Notes under the pieces: generated by a model
Told to the model about the DNA's origin: nothing
The model's database searches: none
The model's input: only the letters and a program-made list of their open reading frames with translations
Translations under genes and position numbers: made by a program
NCBI RefSeq assembly: GCF_000143415.4
Contig: NW_003314272.1
Span: 1,583,146 to 1,647,145, forward strand
Length of the DNA stretch: 64,000 nucleotides
Origin: Selaginella moellendorffii
Lineage: Eukaryota; Streptophyta; Lycopodiopsida; Selaginellales; Selaginellaceae
Reading direction: 5' to 3'
Part shown: positions 20,300-32,831 of the stretch, one piece after another
How positions within the stretch are numbered: the stretch's first letter is position 1
Layout: every line of letters starts with the position of its first letter

Positions 20300-23200
20300 G
20301 GTGGCCACCTAGAATAAATCTTTGGATATAAAAAAAAATCAAAAAATCTTATCTACCTATACTATAAAAAATAACAAATCCTAAAGGTATAAATACATAT
20401 ATATTAAAAGATCCAAGCATCCTATTACTGTTTTTTATACTTTGAACACCTCACCAATTGTACGTTGTGGTACTAAAATTGAAAACATTATAAAATAAAA
20501 AACTTAAACATTTTAAAACTTATATAAATATATTTACCATTTTCAGTGACTAGTTGTGGTGTATACTTATTACCTGAGTATACTTATGTATACTCAAGTA
20601 AAATTATTTTACTTTTTCTTCATCACCTTGATCCAGCAAATCTTGGTTGATGGTTGAAAAATTATATTAACCAAGCTGATTCCAAAATGATTGACTTGTG
20701 TTCACCCAATCATGAGTTCACACTAAAGAATCCTTCTTCCTTTTGTACCAGTGAAGATTCACCCTAACTTGGTAGGATGGTATGTCATCCAAGTCAATGA
20801 TTTCTAATGTCTCTCGCCAGCTATTTCCTATTTTCTTTGTCATTTTCTGCACCTGGCCAATATACCATGTTGACTCAAAAAGAACAGCTATATCTGCTCC
20901 ATATCCAAGACTTGTTATTGTTCTAGCTTGTGTATCATAAACTCTTGCTTTTACTTGTGCCAGTCTATCTTTCAATAAGAAAGAACTCCCATTCAAATAT
21001 GCAACAAGAGTGCTTTTAACAATCTTTTTGGAGTCAACTTCCAGAAATGGCTTGAACTTTTCCTACTATGGCATCTATGGTTGAGGCAATGTTTCTTCTT
21101 CATCAATTATACTATCACAAGTATGCTATAGTGCTTCTACTGCCTTTTCGTGAAAAGAATCCTCATATTTCCAAGGTTCGCTCTACTTGGAATCTGGTAG
21201 AGATATATCTAAAGAACAGAGTAAACCTTTTGCCTCAAAGCAAGCCAACTTGAATAATTTCCAAATCTATTTCTATACCTAAGAAAGAGAGTAAGATTAA
21301 AGAATATTTAATAAAGATATATTTTTATAATCAGTCAGCTTCAATGCAACTGTTCCTCTATATTTCTTCTCAAAGTCTTTCCCATATAGATTCTTGTTTA
21401 TTATGTAAAGCTAGAAACTTTAAAATTGATATAGCCTTCATCTCAGAAATCCAATTTATGGAATCATCACTATCCAGCAAATCAAATGAGTCATATGTTC
21501 ACTCATTTCTCACCATACCATCGATCTTGCTGAAAAATGATTCACAACAGTCTAATCTTGTCTCATCTAGAGGAATGGGGTGTTCTCAATACTTATCTCT
21601 AAATAACTTGATAAGGAAAACACTGTAGTAGCAACTAATTTGAATATCCAAAAAAGTCTCATTTGAAATGAAATTGTCCTTTAGATTGTAAATTTTGCCT
21701 TGCAATATCCAAAATCACCACAGCCTATACACAAAAAAGAACTGAAATTAGTCTCAAGTATAAGTAAAGCAAACTTGAAGAAAAAAGATGTTTTTGCAGT
21801 AGCTTTGATATAGCCTTTTAAATTTATAGTTGGAGACAAGAAGATGTCAATGTAATCTGCCACAATACTTAAGTATGTTTCAGTTCCTTCACTAGGTTCA
21901 TTTGGTTGCAATCCATCACCCTATAGCATGCATATGCAAGCTTGAACTTTCTTGGATGCTAGTCTTTATGCAACAGCTTAATTTTGACAATCCTACCTAT
22001 CCACATCACTTTAATTCAAGCCATGTTCATGTCTTGGAAGAGGAACAAAGACCTCTCTAATGTGATTCAGTGTTGCTAAGAACTTCCCAAGATAAAATTT
22101 CTTGAAGAATCTAGTGGATTGACAAATTTTTTGCCATTGTCAATGAAGTTTTGATCATGTAGTTCATAAATAGACCCATCCTCTTTCTATGATGCTGTAA
22201 ACACCCAGCCATCTCAATCAATTCTAAAATGATCACCATCTTTAGTTATGTAGTCTTGTAGCATTAGTTTTCAATGCCTTGAATCACCATCAAATGTATG
22301 GCCAATTATCAGGTCAAGAACTTGTTACAAATGTTTGCCCCATGTACTAACTCCCATTGTTGTCGAACATCCACATTATCAAATCTGTAAATTACTATAA
22401 TCACAAATAAGATATCCAAACACTTGTTGCAAGTAAGTTGGATAACAAGAACTAACTTTGGCAAATTGTAGCATAGTGGGTTCATCATAAGCACATAATT
22501 ATAATAAGCTTATTGAAAATTGTCAAAAGTTGTTGTAATGTTGTTGTATCCTTCCTCTTCTACCTCTACTTTGACAAAAAACTTTTTATCGCACCTATGA
22601 TTTGTTTTTGGACCACAAAATTCAATAAACATATCTCTTTTAGCATCCAAATGTATTGTTGTCTTGATGTGTGTTTCATCTTCAGCCACAAGTACAAGAA
22701 TTTTCCTAGCATTTGCTTCATATAAACATTATACACTACTTGAACTTGTTGGAATATGTGAAATTATAAACTCAATGCTTAGTTTGTGTGTAAGAACTTT
22801 AGAAAACTATAGAAAAATCTTGCACTCCAACATTGTAGCGAAGAGTCATTCTTATAGTTCATCTAGTTGTAGAAATATATAGGCCAACAAAGTTTAAGGA
22901 TATAAAATCATGCATTCGTTCTCTTCCATGGATCCGAATAGCCTCAAAAATCTACTTTGAGCTTGTATTCTATTGTTGTTCACCTCGAGAAAGTCTTTGG
23001 ATATATCCACGAGAAAATTCCAAAGCCCTATCTTCCCTTCAAATTTGCCATGCCTTGCTACATCACAAATGTCTTTGCAAAATTTTCTAGTACCCATGCG
23101 AACTAAATCCTCTAAACAATGCTCACCAAAACTTTAAACTTTCATTGACAAGGTAGTTATTCTTTGGCACTACTTCATAACTTGAGTCTCAAGCCATTGT

Positions 23201-25045
23201 ACAAGTTGATACCTTAATCGTGTATTAGCAAAAAGTTTTTTTGATGATACAGTATTTAGTTAAGCTCACCAAATCAAGCTAGATAATAGAGGTGGTGTTG
23301 TTAGAGGTTCATTCAAGAGTGGTTACATCTGATGGTCAAACTCACATTCAAAAATCATTTTCCATAGAGATTGATACACACTTTAGGCACATTAAATTTA
23401 AAAAACTTTTGTGATTAGTTTAAAGGCATGATTTATAGTGAAAAGTACCTTCAATATTAACTTCCCTCCCAAGATAGATAATGGTTTGTTGAATTTCCAT
23501 CTTAACAACCTTATTCACTCCTAACTTATCTTGTAAAAATGGCTTTAACCTCACAAGCTTTTTGTGATACTTATATGTTGGAAAATGATATCCCCAACAT
23601 AATTGTGACACTAGTTTAACCCCTAGAAATACACAAATAAAAGATATTCAAATTACAACATGATTTTACAACATTCTCATCACTTACTACTTGAGGATGT
23701 TTTTACTCCATTTTATCTTGCTGTATTTTAAAAACTATTTTAAAAAACCAATCAAGAAGTAAACTTATCTATTGTTGGAAAGAATTTAGCTATTGTGTAT
23801 TAGTAACAAGAAGCTTGGAGGGGCAACTGCTAACATCTAAATCATTCATTTTTCATTTTACCTTACAATTTATATGCTTCATATGATTGCTTTTACATGA
23901 CTTTTGAAGATGAGATGTTGCTTTATGTTCTGAGTGTAAGAGCCTAAAAAATGAATTAGATTTGAAATGATCACAATGCTAAAGAAAAAAACATATTTCC
24001 CTCATCATGGAAAAAGTTGAACTATATGGTTGCCCACTATATAATAAATCTTTATGTTCTCTAAATTGTTGAAATTACAACTTGGCCAAAGAACAAATTC
24101 ATAGTTTAACTCTTTGCAAGTCTGGGCAACTTTTTCTATTGTCTCATTCACGAGTTATTGGTTCATAAAGGTTGATGAGACCAAGGGGGGGGGGGGGGGG
24201 GGGGAATTGAATCACTACTAACTAAAAGAGTGGTTTTTATAACAAGTTCATGTCTCTCAATCTTCAAATCAGATGAGATAAAATTTTTCAAGATATCTCA
24301 TTTCACTACACCTTTGAAGTTTTTGTTGCACTCAATGCATTAAATTTCAAATACAACTTTACCATTGAAATTTTCTATTATAGCTTTAAAGCAATCATAT
24401 TGCCTAGCTACTCTCAATTTTACTTTAGCCTTCTAAATATTATGCTTCTATTATAATCTAGCTTGTCTAGCATCTTTGTTTTTAAGGAATGGATTAGCAG
24501 CAGTTTCAACAACTTGCTGATGTAAAAATAACAAGTATGAATACTATACAATGTGAACAAAAACATGAATAAAGTAAACTTGGGTCACTTCAATCACATT
24601 ATTAATGAAGTTTTATCTAAGTCGACTTGAATAGGTGCCACACTAATATCTCTGATCAACACCTTATTGCCATTTATTACCCACTCATTTTCTTGAAAGA
24701 ATGTAATATTTACAACTTCTCCATCTTCAAAGTCAAGAAATCTTTATTCTCTTGGGATCACTTCACAAAGATCACTCTAAATTTATGATCTAAAGGATGT
24801 ATAATTGATGTCTAGAAACACCCTACAAGCTCCCAATTTTACTTTCAACCCATCATACTTCCAACTTTACTTTCAACCCATCATACTTCTTGGATATAAT
24901 CAGCCGCAAACGCCATTATTATTGATAAATCTACCCTATTTTGAAATAAAAACCCTTTGCATGTACTTATTTGACAAAACCCTATGCATATTCTACTTCC
25001 ACATGTATTGAGGGAGGTATTCTCACCCTTACAAATAGTTTATAA
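20300..25045. mobile_element. 4.7-kb AT-rich insertion in the PPR copy, family unrecognised
   Basis: This block separates two parts of the PPR pseudogene, so it was inserted. Only decayed coding traces remain, mostly on the minus strand. Examples: KARVYDTQARTITSLGYGAD followed by IAVLFESTWYIGQVQKMTKK and HWYKRKK (20718-20996), KFCKDICDVARHGKFEGKIG (22894-23097) and SQLCWGYHFPTYKYHKKLVR (23420-23611). These look like transposase-encoded protein but match no family I can name. It contains a 20-nt G run (24185-24204) and a short tandem repeat of TTTACTTTCAACCCATCATA (about 24838-24890). I did not find clear terminal repeats. Confidence 0.5.
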
Positions 25046-25049
25046 TCTT

Positions 25050-25184
25050 GTCTAGCTAGCCGCTCTGTGTGTACACCTCTACAACGTAGCTCTGGAATGC
25101 CCGCGTTGATGCAATCTCTAGAGTCATCTCGACAAACTTGATAAGTTTCTCTATCCTTTCCATAGTTGCAATCCTACTATGAGT
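25050..25184 (-). pseudogene. PPR gene middle piece, inverted
   Basis: The minus strand reads RIEKLIKFVEMTLEIAS and AFQSYVVEVYTQSG. It matches GIEKLIEFVETTPEIAS / AFQSYVVESYAQCG of the intact gene at 55387-55490. It begins at exactly the base where the left part at 20297 ends (CACAGCAGG in the intact gene), but in reversed orientation. Confidence 0.75.
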
Positions 25185-25210
25185 GGGGTGCCTTTTTAGG
25201 GTTAGAATAG

Positions 25211-25590
25211 ATATGAGTGATTGACCACAAAGATGGTAATTTCATGGAATCCCTAATGTTTCAATTCGTGGTTGAAGCTTTTGGCCATAGAGGCATGGTG
25301 GAAAGGATTTATGCACTCTACATCCAGTGTAGGAAGGTGGGTTTAAGGCTAACTTGTGTTGCTACAAGAGCCTCTTGGCAGATGACAAACACTCCATTGA
25401 TATAGCAAGCTTTGATGAATACGAGGAGAAGTCGGAAAGAGTGTTACAACTCTTGCCAAGAATGGAAGTCTCGACAAAGAAGATTTTTGGCTTTACACAC
25501 AGATTACTCAAGGTAAAACCATTGGGGACTCTAATGTCCATGGTGAATCCACTAATTGAGTCATCCAGACTCCTATATAAGTAAACTCTT
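25211..25590 (+). pseudogene. PPR gene 3' piece
   Basis: The plus strand reads VIDHKDGNFMES and VVEAFGHRGMVERIYALYIQ. It matches VIDRKDGSFVED / MVGAFGRRGVEQ...VERVYTIYAK of the intact gene at 55520-55650. Most differences from the intact gene are C-to-T or G-to-A transitions. Frames are broken after about 25400. Confidence 0.7.
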
Positions 25591-25599
25591 CTCTTCTTT

Positions 25600-26470
25600 T
25601 TTCTTTGTCCTTTCTAATCTAATCAAGATATTTTTGCAACTTACAAAGGTTTTGAGTATGATGCCAAATCTACAAGTAGATTTTGGAGAAAGCTTTTGAG
25701 TAAAGAGTACATGGGAATTTGCAGCTAAAATTCATTCACTTGTTTGGAAGTTCATCTCCACAAAAGAGGTATTTATAAGAAATGCATCTATAAAGTTCAT
25801 CATCACTTAATTATGATGCAGGTACACGAGGAGGTGCAAGGAACACATGCTTGTGGACCATATCACTTACCTAAAACATAGGTGGAGCAAGACCAATAGA
25901 CGATAATTCATTTTCGCCTTTGTCATCAAGAAGGATGAGTCAAGACTCTATTTCTAGAGTTCTCACCTGTGATATGCAACAATAGCCATCTAGAAGAGTG
26001 TATTGTTGCCGAGGTACACAAAATGTATTAGCAAGTGTCACATACGCATTCATGTATAAATTCCTTTATCTTGTCTAAGTATAAATTTCTTATTAGTGAT
26101 CGCTTTACCTTTTTAACTAATGTTTTTAGCACTAGCCACCCTCATTGACCCATCACACAGTATAAACTTCTTTTGTTTTTTTCTTCATTTGCTTTCACCA
26201 TTTTTATAGTGTTCCAGCAACAACAATAAGGCCACCTCTTTCAAAACAATTCCAATTCACTACATGGTGTGCAAATTTTAATTTCTTGATGAGCAACAAA
26301 AACATTCAGGCTTGGTCTCTCCATATGCCTTCAGATTGTTTCACTATCTACTTGTATATCATCAAGAAGACTTGCAAAATAAAATTGTATAACACAAGAA
26401 CCAAGTTCACATCTTTTTTTCTATCCCCAAGTCTTTGGAGACAATTGATCTCAACATTTGTTTGTGTTAC
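25600..26470. other. no gene seen; AT-rich repeat-like sequence
   Basis: I see no convincing coding sequence, RNA gene or terminal repeat here. The composition resembles the neighbouring transposon sequence. Confidence 0.5.
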
Positions 26471-26473
26471 GAT

Positions 26474-26592
26474 TGGTACAGTATACATGTACAAATGGAC
26501 ATGTATGGTGATATAAAAGAGAGGAGAGAGAGAGTAGGGTTATTACTTTTTGTATCCCTTTTCAAAGCAAGGAAATGAAATAACTTCTTATC
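26474..26592 (+). repeat. probable 5' LTR (about 119 bp) of gypsy element
   Basis: TGGTACAGTATACATG...AAATAACTTCT matches 34195-34311 (TGGTATGGTATAAATG...CTTCTCACA). Both copies share a TATA-like GATATAAA followed by a GAGAGAG run. The right copy shows the TG...CA ends expected of an LTR. I did not find matching target-site duplications. Confidence 0.55.
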
Positions 26593-26659
26593 TTTGGTGT
26601 GCTAAACAGAGATGCAAGTAGCTTTTGGATCTTGAGGCTGCTACTTGTGTCAAGGGGCT

Positions 26660-27200
26660 AGAGTGTGCTTGCAACCAAGACAAAGTCAAGATCATGGGTT
26701 TCTTTTTGTTTTAGACTAAGTGTGATTAATTAGTAGGGGATTAGTAATAATTCTAGGGTTGTTNNNNNNNNNNNNNNNNNNNNNNNNNNNNNNNNNNNNN
26801 NNNNNNNNNNNNNNNNNNNNNNNNNNNNNNNNNNNNNNNNNNNNNNNNNNNNNNNNNNNNNNNTATGCTAGGCTACATTTCCCAAATTGAAGACTATTTT
26901 GTTTCAGTGTGAAAAATGTTAGATATTGAGGAGAGAGGAAGCACCAAAGAGAGGACCTAACTACTTCATGAAGCTAGCAAAAATAAAAGGGAGCCAAAAA
27001 TTTAAGAATACCAAGTGTAATTATTTATTCAAGAGGTAAGAGGTTCTGAAACTAAAGGTGCTTTAGGACAGAGCACAATTATTGCCTAGATGATATCAAG
27101 GGGCTTGCAACCAAGACAAAATCAAGATTATGGGTTTCTCTTTGTTTTAGACTAAGTGTGATTAATTAGTGGGGGGGTTAGCAATAATCCTAGGGCTGTG
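26660..27200. repeat. direct repeat flanking the assembly gap
   Basis: The segment GGGGCTAGAGTGTGCTTGCA...TAGGGTTGTT (26660-26763) recurs at about 27097-27198 with few changes. The 100-N gap (26764-26863) begins immediately after the first copy. Confidence 0.7.
26764..26863. other. assembly gap (100 N)
   Basis: Exactly 100 unresolved bases, the usual placeholder for a gap of unknown length. It sits between two copies of a local direct repeat, so the true length may be very different. Confidence 0.95.
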
Positions 27201-29642
27201 ACCTTGGGGCAGTTATCCATCATAGGGGGTGGAAACCCTTGTATCAATTGAGAAAGACGAAATACAAAAGAGGGCTTGGTGGAAAGTAAAGAATAAGTGT
27301 GATGTGATGGAAAGCAACAATGGCACTACCAAAGAAGTTGGTGTTGAGGAAGATGAATCTCTGAACGATCGTGGTGACAATTAGCACTAGAGTGTGAGAA
27401 AGCTCAAATCCCTAGGCAGCAGTGGTTTCTCTGTGCTCACTAGTCTTAGTGTTCACGGAGTTTCCCTCTATAGTGGTCTTTTCTGCTACATTTGGGACAT
27501 GAAGGTATGAAAGAAATGGGATAGTTTTAGGATCCCTTCAGATGGATTGGCTAGATCTGATGGGAAATAGAAAGTTCTACTATAAATCAACAATCTTAAG
27601 ACAGATTGAAGTGTTTTAGAATCAAGTTTTGGGTGCATGCAATTAAAATCTTCACAAATTTCCTTAGAACATTAATGGGGAGGGCATGATTTCTTGTGCT
27701 ATCAACAAGAATGAGATCTAGGATTCAAATCTCCAGAGAAGAATTGCAAGAAATTTGCAACTTGCCGCTAATAAAGAAGAAGATTTATGCTATGGCTACA
27801 CCAGCTGGGAGATCATAAAATATTTTTGACACTCACATAGTTATTATTCTACCCAAATTCTAGGGAGATGTTGAAGAAGATCCCTAATTACATATGGAGA
27901 GCATCAAATCCTTCCTTGTGGTAATGGCAATCCCAAATGAGGCACAAGCAACTTATTTCTAATTATCTCTCTCATAGCAGAAGTTATTATAGCAATTGAA
28001 TGTGTCGCAACAGCAAGCAATAGACTTTGACAGCCTCATAAAGTTGTTCTTGATGCAGTTTGAGACCCCGAAAAGCAAAGATAGTGTCATGGTGGAATTA
28101 GACCTCCTTTATCAATAGCCACATGAATCCTTGCGACAGTTTAATCAATGTTTCCAAGCTTATATTTGGAAGTGTAATGACAAAGGAGTCCATGCCAAAA
28201 GTTTGAGGGTGGTCCAAACATATATTGATGCTCTATATCTTGACTTAGCTAGGAAAGTGTGCCACAAAGAACCAACAATAAAAAAAGCAGAGATACAAAA
28301 ATGCAAGTATCTCATCGAGATGAGATCCACTTCCTTTGTATCTACTTTTAACGTCCAACGAAACATGCTACTCTCCCTAGAATCATGCATACAGGATATT
28401 ATAAAAATGATGACTACAATCTTAACAACCATCATTGATAGTTAGAAGAAGTTCCTTGTAAAGTTGGTGGCTACACAATTAAAACAAGATTCTATTTTTG
28501 TCAATACTACCACTACTACACCTTTGGAGACTCCAGCAATGATACCTAGCTACTCTGAAGGGTTGACACCGCTTGTATTTGCTCTAGTTTACCAAATTAG
28601 GAGTTTTTATCATCCATATGGTCATGGGCATGGCTTTCCCCAAGAATATCACAATATAGCACCTCTAAGGTATGCTTCCCCTTAATGGTCCACTTTAGCT
28701 TAGTGGCTTTTATTAGCTCAACCGGCTTGGCAAGCATTAGCTTTTAATCAATTGTCAATTATTTATTTTTATTGCAATAAGCTAGGTCATACTAATGATC
28801 AATGCTTCATCAAGCAGTGAGCATTCCAATTGCAGGACTTCCTACACCTCCAATGCCCTTAGCACTTTCTCTTCCTCTGCCAACTCAAGTGTATGCTTCA
28901 AGGGCACTATCGGATCACAAACAATGCTACCACAAACAACTCTAGTTGCTACAAGTTCACCATCTTTTGGGGTCAACCATGTATAAATGGAGAACTCTAT
29001 CTATTTGGTAGAGTCTGATCCAATATGGAGAGCAGGAATATTTGAAGATAACAAGGGATATCAACTATTGCAAAAACAAGGATGGATATTAGGCATGAGC
29101 TTGGGTAAATATTAATAAAGAGAGAAAGATCCATTGCAACAACTAGATGCTTTAGATCCAACCACAGCACTCTATTTAGAATGGCCTCCAATGGTACGAT
29201 GCAAAAAATGAGATGATCCTTTGCCTCTAGTGAAATTTGTCAAGGGTTATATGTTGGAAGATAAGCAAATCTCTTTGGTGGATTTATTTTGAGAACTAGA
29301 GGAAGCATCCATGGATGTTCTTATGGCTATAAGATCTCAATGAGCAGTTGTTGGAGAACCTTTTCAAAAATGCTTATCAACTTGTCAAGTCACAACTCAA
29401 GTTTTAGGATCAACTACTTTGGACCCAAACATCAATTCCTCTCAAGCAAAGAAGAAATCTGCAGAAACACTACACTCCTTGCAATTGCTACCAACTTCAA
29501 TTGCTATTAATTTTGCCCACTCGCTCGTGCCACTATACTCCTTGCTTGAGGATTTACAACTACTAAGGCCGACGATCACCATGGCACAACTTCTTAATAT
29601 TGCTCCACACCCTTTGGACCAACTTTCTTTGTTTAGAGTAGC

Positions 29643-29836
29643 TGTAAGTAACCAAAGATAACGACTTGAGAGACGGTCCATGGGGTTCAAATATAGAGGG
29701 AAAAGGCCCATGAATAAAAGTGCACCCTCTTTTCCAATCGGTTAAGGGTCTTGGGATACTTGGAGTTAAGCGTCCTTGGGTTTGAATAGTACTGGGCTGG
29801 GTGACCTCCCGGGAAGTCCAAACTCAGAAGCTTACA
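29643..29836 (+). repeat. solo LTR of Cassandra-type TRIM with 5S-like sequence
   Basis: It begins TGTAAG and ends CTTACA (194 bp). It is flanked by GTAGC on the left and ATAGC on the right, a 4-of-5 match that looks like an aged target-site duplication. Bases 29764-29819 closely follow the 3' half of plant 5S rRNA (AGTTAAGCGTCCTTGGG, AATAGTACTGGG, GGGTGACCTCCCGGGAAGTC), including the internal Pol III promoter boxes. It interrupts the gypsy element between gag and protease. Confidence 0.8.
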
Positions 29837-32237
29837 ATAGCCTTGCAGTTTGTCTAGAGTAGCCCAGTGGATCACTCAAGTCTAGTTGATCTAGGGGCTT
29901 TCTATTGCAATCCATTGGTCAATGGCAAATATGTGCCTAAAGCAATTATGGATTCTAGCTTAAGAACAAATATTATGCCAACACACATCTGTCGGCAGCT
30001 ATAAATCAATTCTAACACTCATACTTTGATTATCCTTAAGACATTTGCTCATCATCAAGTCAAACCCATAGGATTGATTAAAGCTGCAACAATTGATGTG
30101 GACAAAGTGCAAGTTCAACTCGATATTTTAGTAATAGATTTCCACATGATGGCTGGGGAGATTTGGTTCAATCATATTCACTGCTCTTGGGATGAGAGTG
30201 GCTGGATAGAGTTTCAACCCATACATTCTGGGATCAACATTTGATGCATATTTTAGTAGGGAGGAAGGGTCAATTGCAAGTATTAGACATAGTTCCAATT
30301 GATATGGATACTTTCAACTTAGCAATGGTGTCAATTTTGCTAGTTGATGAGACACATGAGTTAAAAGATACAATACTTCAAAGATGGATGACAGGTGAGA
30401 AGGAGTAGATGTTTCTAATAGCTATGTTACCTCTAATGACACTTTGAGCTTAGGTATGGTTGCAAGTTACACTAATACAACTATTTCTAGTGTTGCAGAT
30501 ATAAATGAGCCACTAGTATACAGATTATTTTCTGATGGAGCATTTTCTCAATTATTGGACCATATTGGCACTATCCTCATATCTCCCACTGGCAATACAC
30601 TCTTCTCCATATCAATGGTGGTTTCTACATCCTCCTTGAATGAAGTGAAGTATCAGGCAATGTTGTTGGCAGTTTGGAGAGCCTTACAATATCCAATTCG
30701 TCAACTGAGCATTAGATCAGATTCTCAACTATTGGTTCGACAAGTACTGAGTACATATAAGTCCTTAATCACCACTTACAACATTTGTATAGGGAGCTAA
30801 TGTCACTCCTCATTGAGTTGGATTGATGGGATATTTTTGCTATACCTAGGGAGTCTAATGCAATAGCAAATGCACTAGCAGAACAAGGCCTCTAGATGCT
30901 GGTCAAGATTTGGTTCTAGAAGAAGAAAAACTTACTCCCTTAGATAATATCTCTCTCATGGATATTTTTCAAGTACAAGTTAGAGCATAGCAACATAGTA
31001 ACTCATCTAGAGTTCCTTCAACTGGATCTGGCTAATAATACCTCAGAGTCTTGGCTAATCTTTATTGGCAACACTCTTTCAGACAATGAATAGTAGGCAC
31101 TACAAGAGTTATTTCATCAATTTCACCTGTTTGTGGCAGTCCACCATGATACCATTAATGTGGCACTCTACCAACATCTCTCTTTGCTATCAACATTTTT
31201 TGCAATTTATTTCACTAGGCATAATTTAGAGCGAACAAAACTTTCAAAATCTCAAATGGATCAATACTATGCAGTGATTGTATTTGCCTTTTAGGAACTT
31301 AGGCATTATTTGGGAGACTCGATAGCTAAATATCCTCTAATGATTATTTATACACCAATCAATTCTCTCTCTTATTTGCTCAACCGGCCAGTCTTACAAG
31401 GGTATCATGCTCATTGGGTTCTTCAACTCCAAGTATTTGACTGACTTATTCAAACTGAATAGGAATGTATATTAGATCCAAAATCCTTGGCATCACTTTT
31501 TATGGATGTGATTCCCTCACCGGCAGTGATACGCATTGAAGTGTTGTCTTATGTGGCAGTGGACCATCCTTGGTATTCAAACATTATTTCTTTTCTCCAA
31601 GGAGACTCTTGTTCTCATGTCACATAGCGTGAATGCCGGCAACTCATCTAAAGAGCAACTAAGTTTATTCTAGTAGATGACACACTCTTTTGGAGATATG
31701 AAGATGGTACTCTGCTCCAGTGTGTGGATGGAGAAGAGGCCACTGAGATACTAACAACTACACATATTTGTGGAGGCCATTTTGTAGTGATGGCAACAAG
31801 TAAGAAAGTTTTGCGAGTAGGATATCATTGGCCAACCTTATATGAAGATAGTGTTAAATTTGTGCAATGTTGTATACCTTGCCAACAATTTGATCTAGTC
31901 TGTCTCAAGGATAAAATTGCAATACACCCGATTGCACCTTAAGCACTATTCATAAGGTGGAGTTTGGATTACTCTAGTCCATTCCCATTAGCTACCAATC
32001 AGCATGCCACTGATAGCATCACAAAGTGGGCAGAAGCTATGTCCAATTTGACTACAAATTAACAAACAATTGTTCATTTCATCTATACACATCTGTGTTG
32101 TCAGTTTGGGGTCCCTCAAGTTCTTCTTTCAAATTGTGATTATCATTTTTTAGGAGCAATAGTGGCTGATCTAACACAGAAACTGGGGGTTTCACACTTG
32201 AAGTCCAATTTTTATTGGTCACAGGGAAACAAACAAG

Positions 32238-32831
32238 TGTAAGCAACCAAAGGGAATAACTCAAGAAACAATCTATAAGGGTTCAAATATAGAGGGGAAA
32301 GGTCTATGAACAAAAATGCACTCTTTTTTTCAATTGGCTAAGGATTTTGGGATATTTGGAGTTAAGTGTCTTTGGGTTTAAATAATATTAAGTTGGGTGA
32401 CCTCCCAGGAAGTCTAAACTCAAAAACTTACATTTAGTATTAGAAGGGTCTCAGGTTTGACTCTGCTGGTTAGCTAGGGGGATCACACCACATATTAATG
32501 AACATTTAGTAGGTCTAGCTTGCTCTGGCTCAGCTCAACTTGAGGATAAGGTGTCAAGAGAGTAGAGTTTTCGGGAGAGTTGTGGCTCTCAACTTCCATT
32601 CACAAGGGCATGAACTTACAAGGAAGTATGGTGAATTATAAGCAATTAAAGGGAACAATTCAAGAGACGATCCATAAAGGTTCAAATATAAAGGGAAAAA
32701 CCTATGAACAAAAAGTGCAGCCTTTTTTTTAATTAGTTAAGGGTCTTGGGATATTTAGAGTTAAGCATCCTTGAGTTTGAATAGTACTGAGTTGGGTAAC
32801 CTTTCGAAAAGTTGAAACTCAAGAGCTTACA
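32238..32831 (+). mobile_element. complete Cassandra-type TRIM retrotransposon (594 bp)
   Basis: Two 195-bp direct repeats (32238-32432 and 32637-32831) flank a 204-bp non-coding interior. The left LTR starts TGTAAG and ends CTTACA. The interior opens with TAGTATTAGAAG at 32435, a decayed form of the Met-tRNA primer-binding site TGGTATCAGAGC. Each LTR holds a 5S-rRNA-like block (32360-32415 and 32759-32814). The flanks ACAAG and ACATG resemble a 5-bp target duplication. It sits inside the integrase core: SNFYWSQGNKQ lies before it and TNKSLKYIL...YALWVCRTTKK after it. Elements with this design are known as Cassandra in vascular plants; they encode no protein. Confidence 0.85.

Noticed and set aside
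24185-24204. Run of 20 G as a quadruplex or regulatory element
   Set aside because: A single homopolymer in transposon-like DNA; its length may be a sequencing artefact and nothing around it suggests function.
29764-32814. Functional 5S rRNA genes
   Set aside because: Only the 3' half of 5S is present, the matches lie inside LTRs with TG...CA ends, and they carry substitutions in conserved positions.
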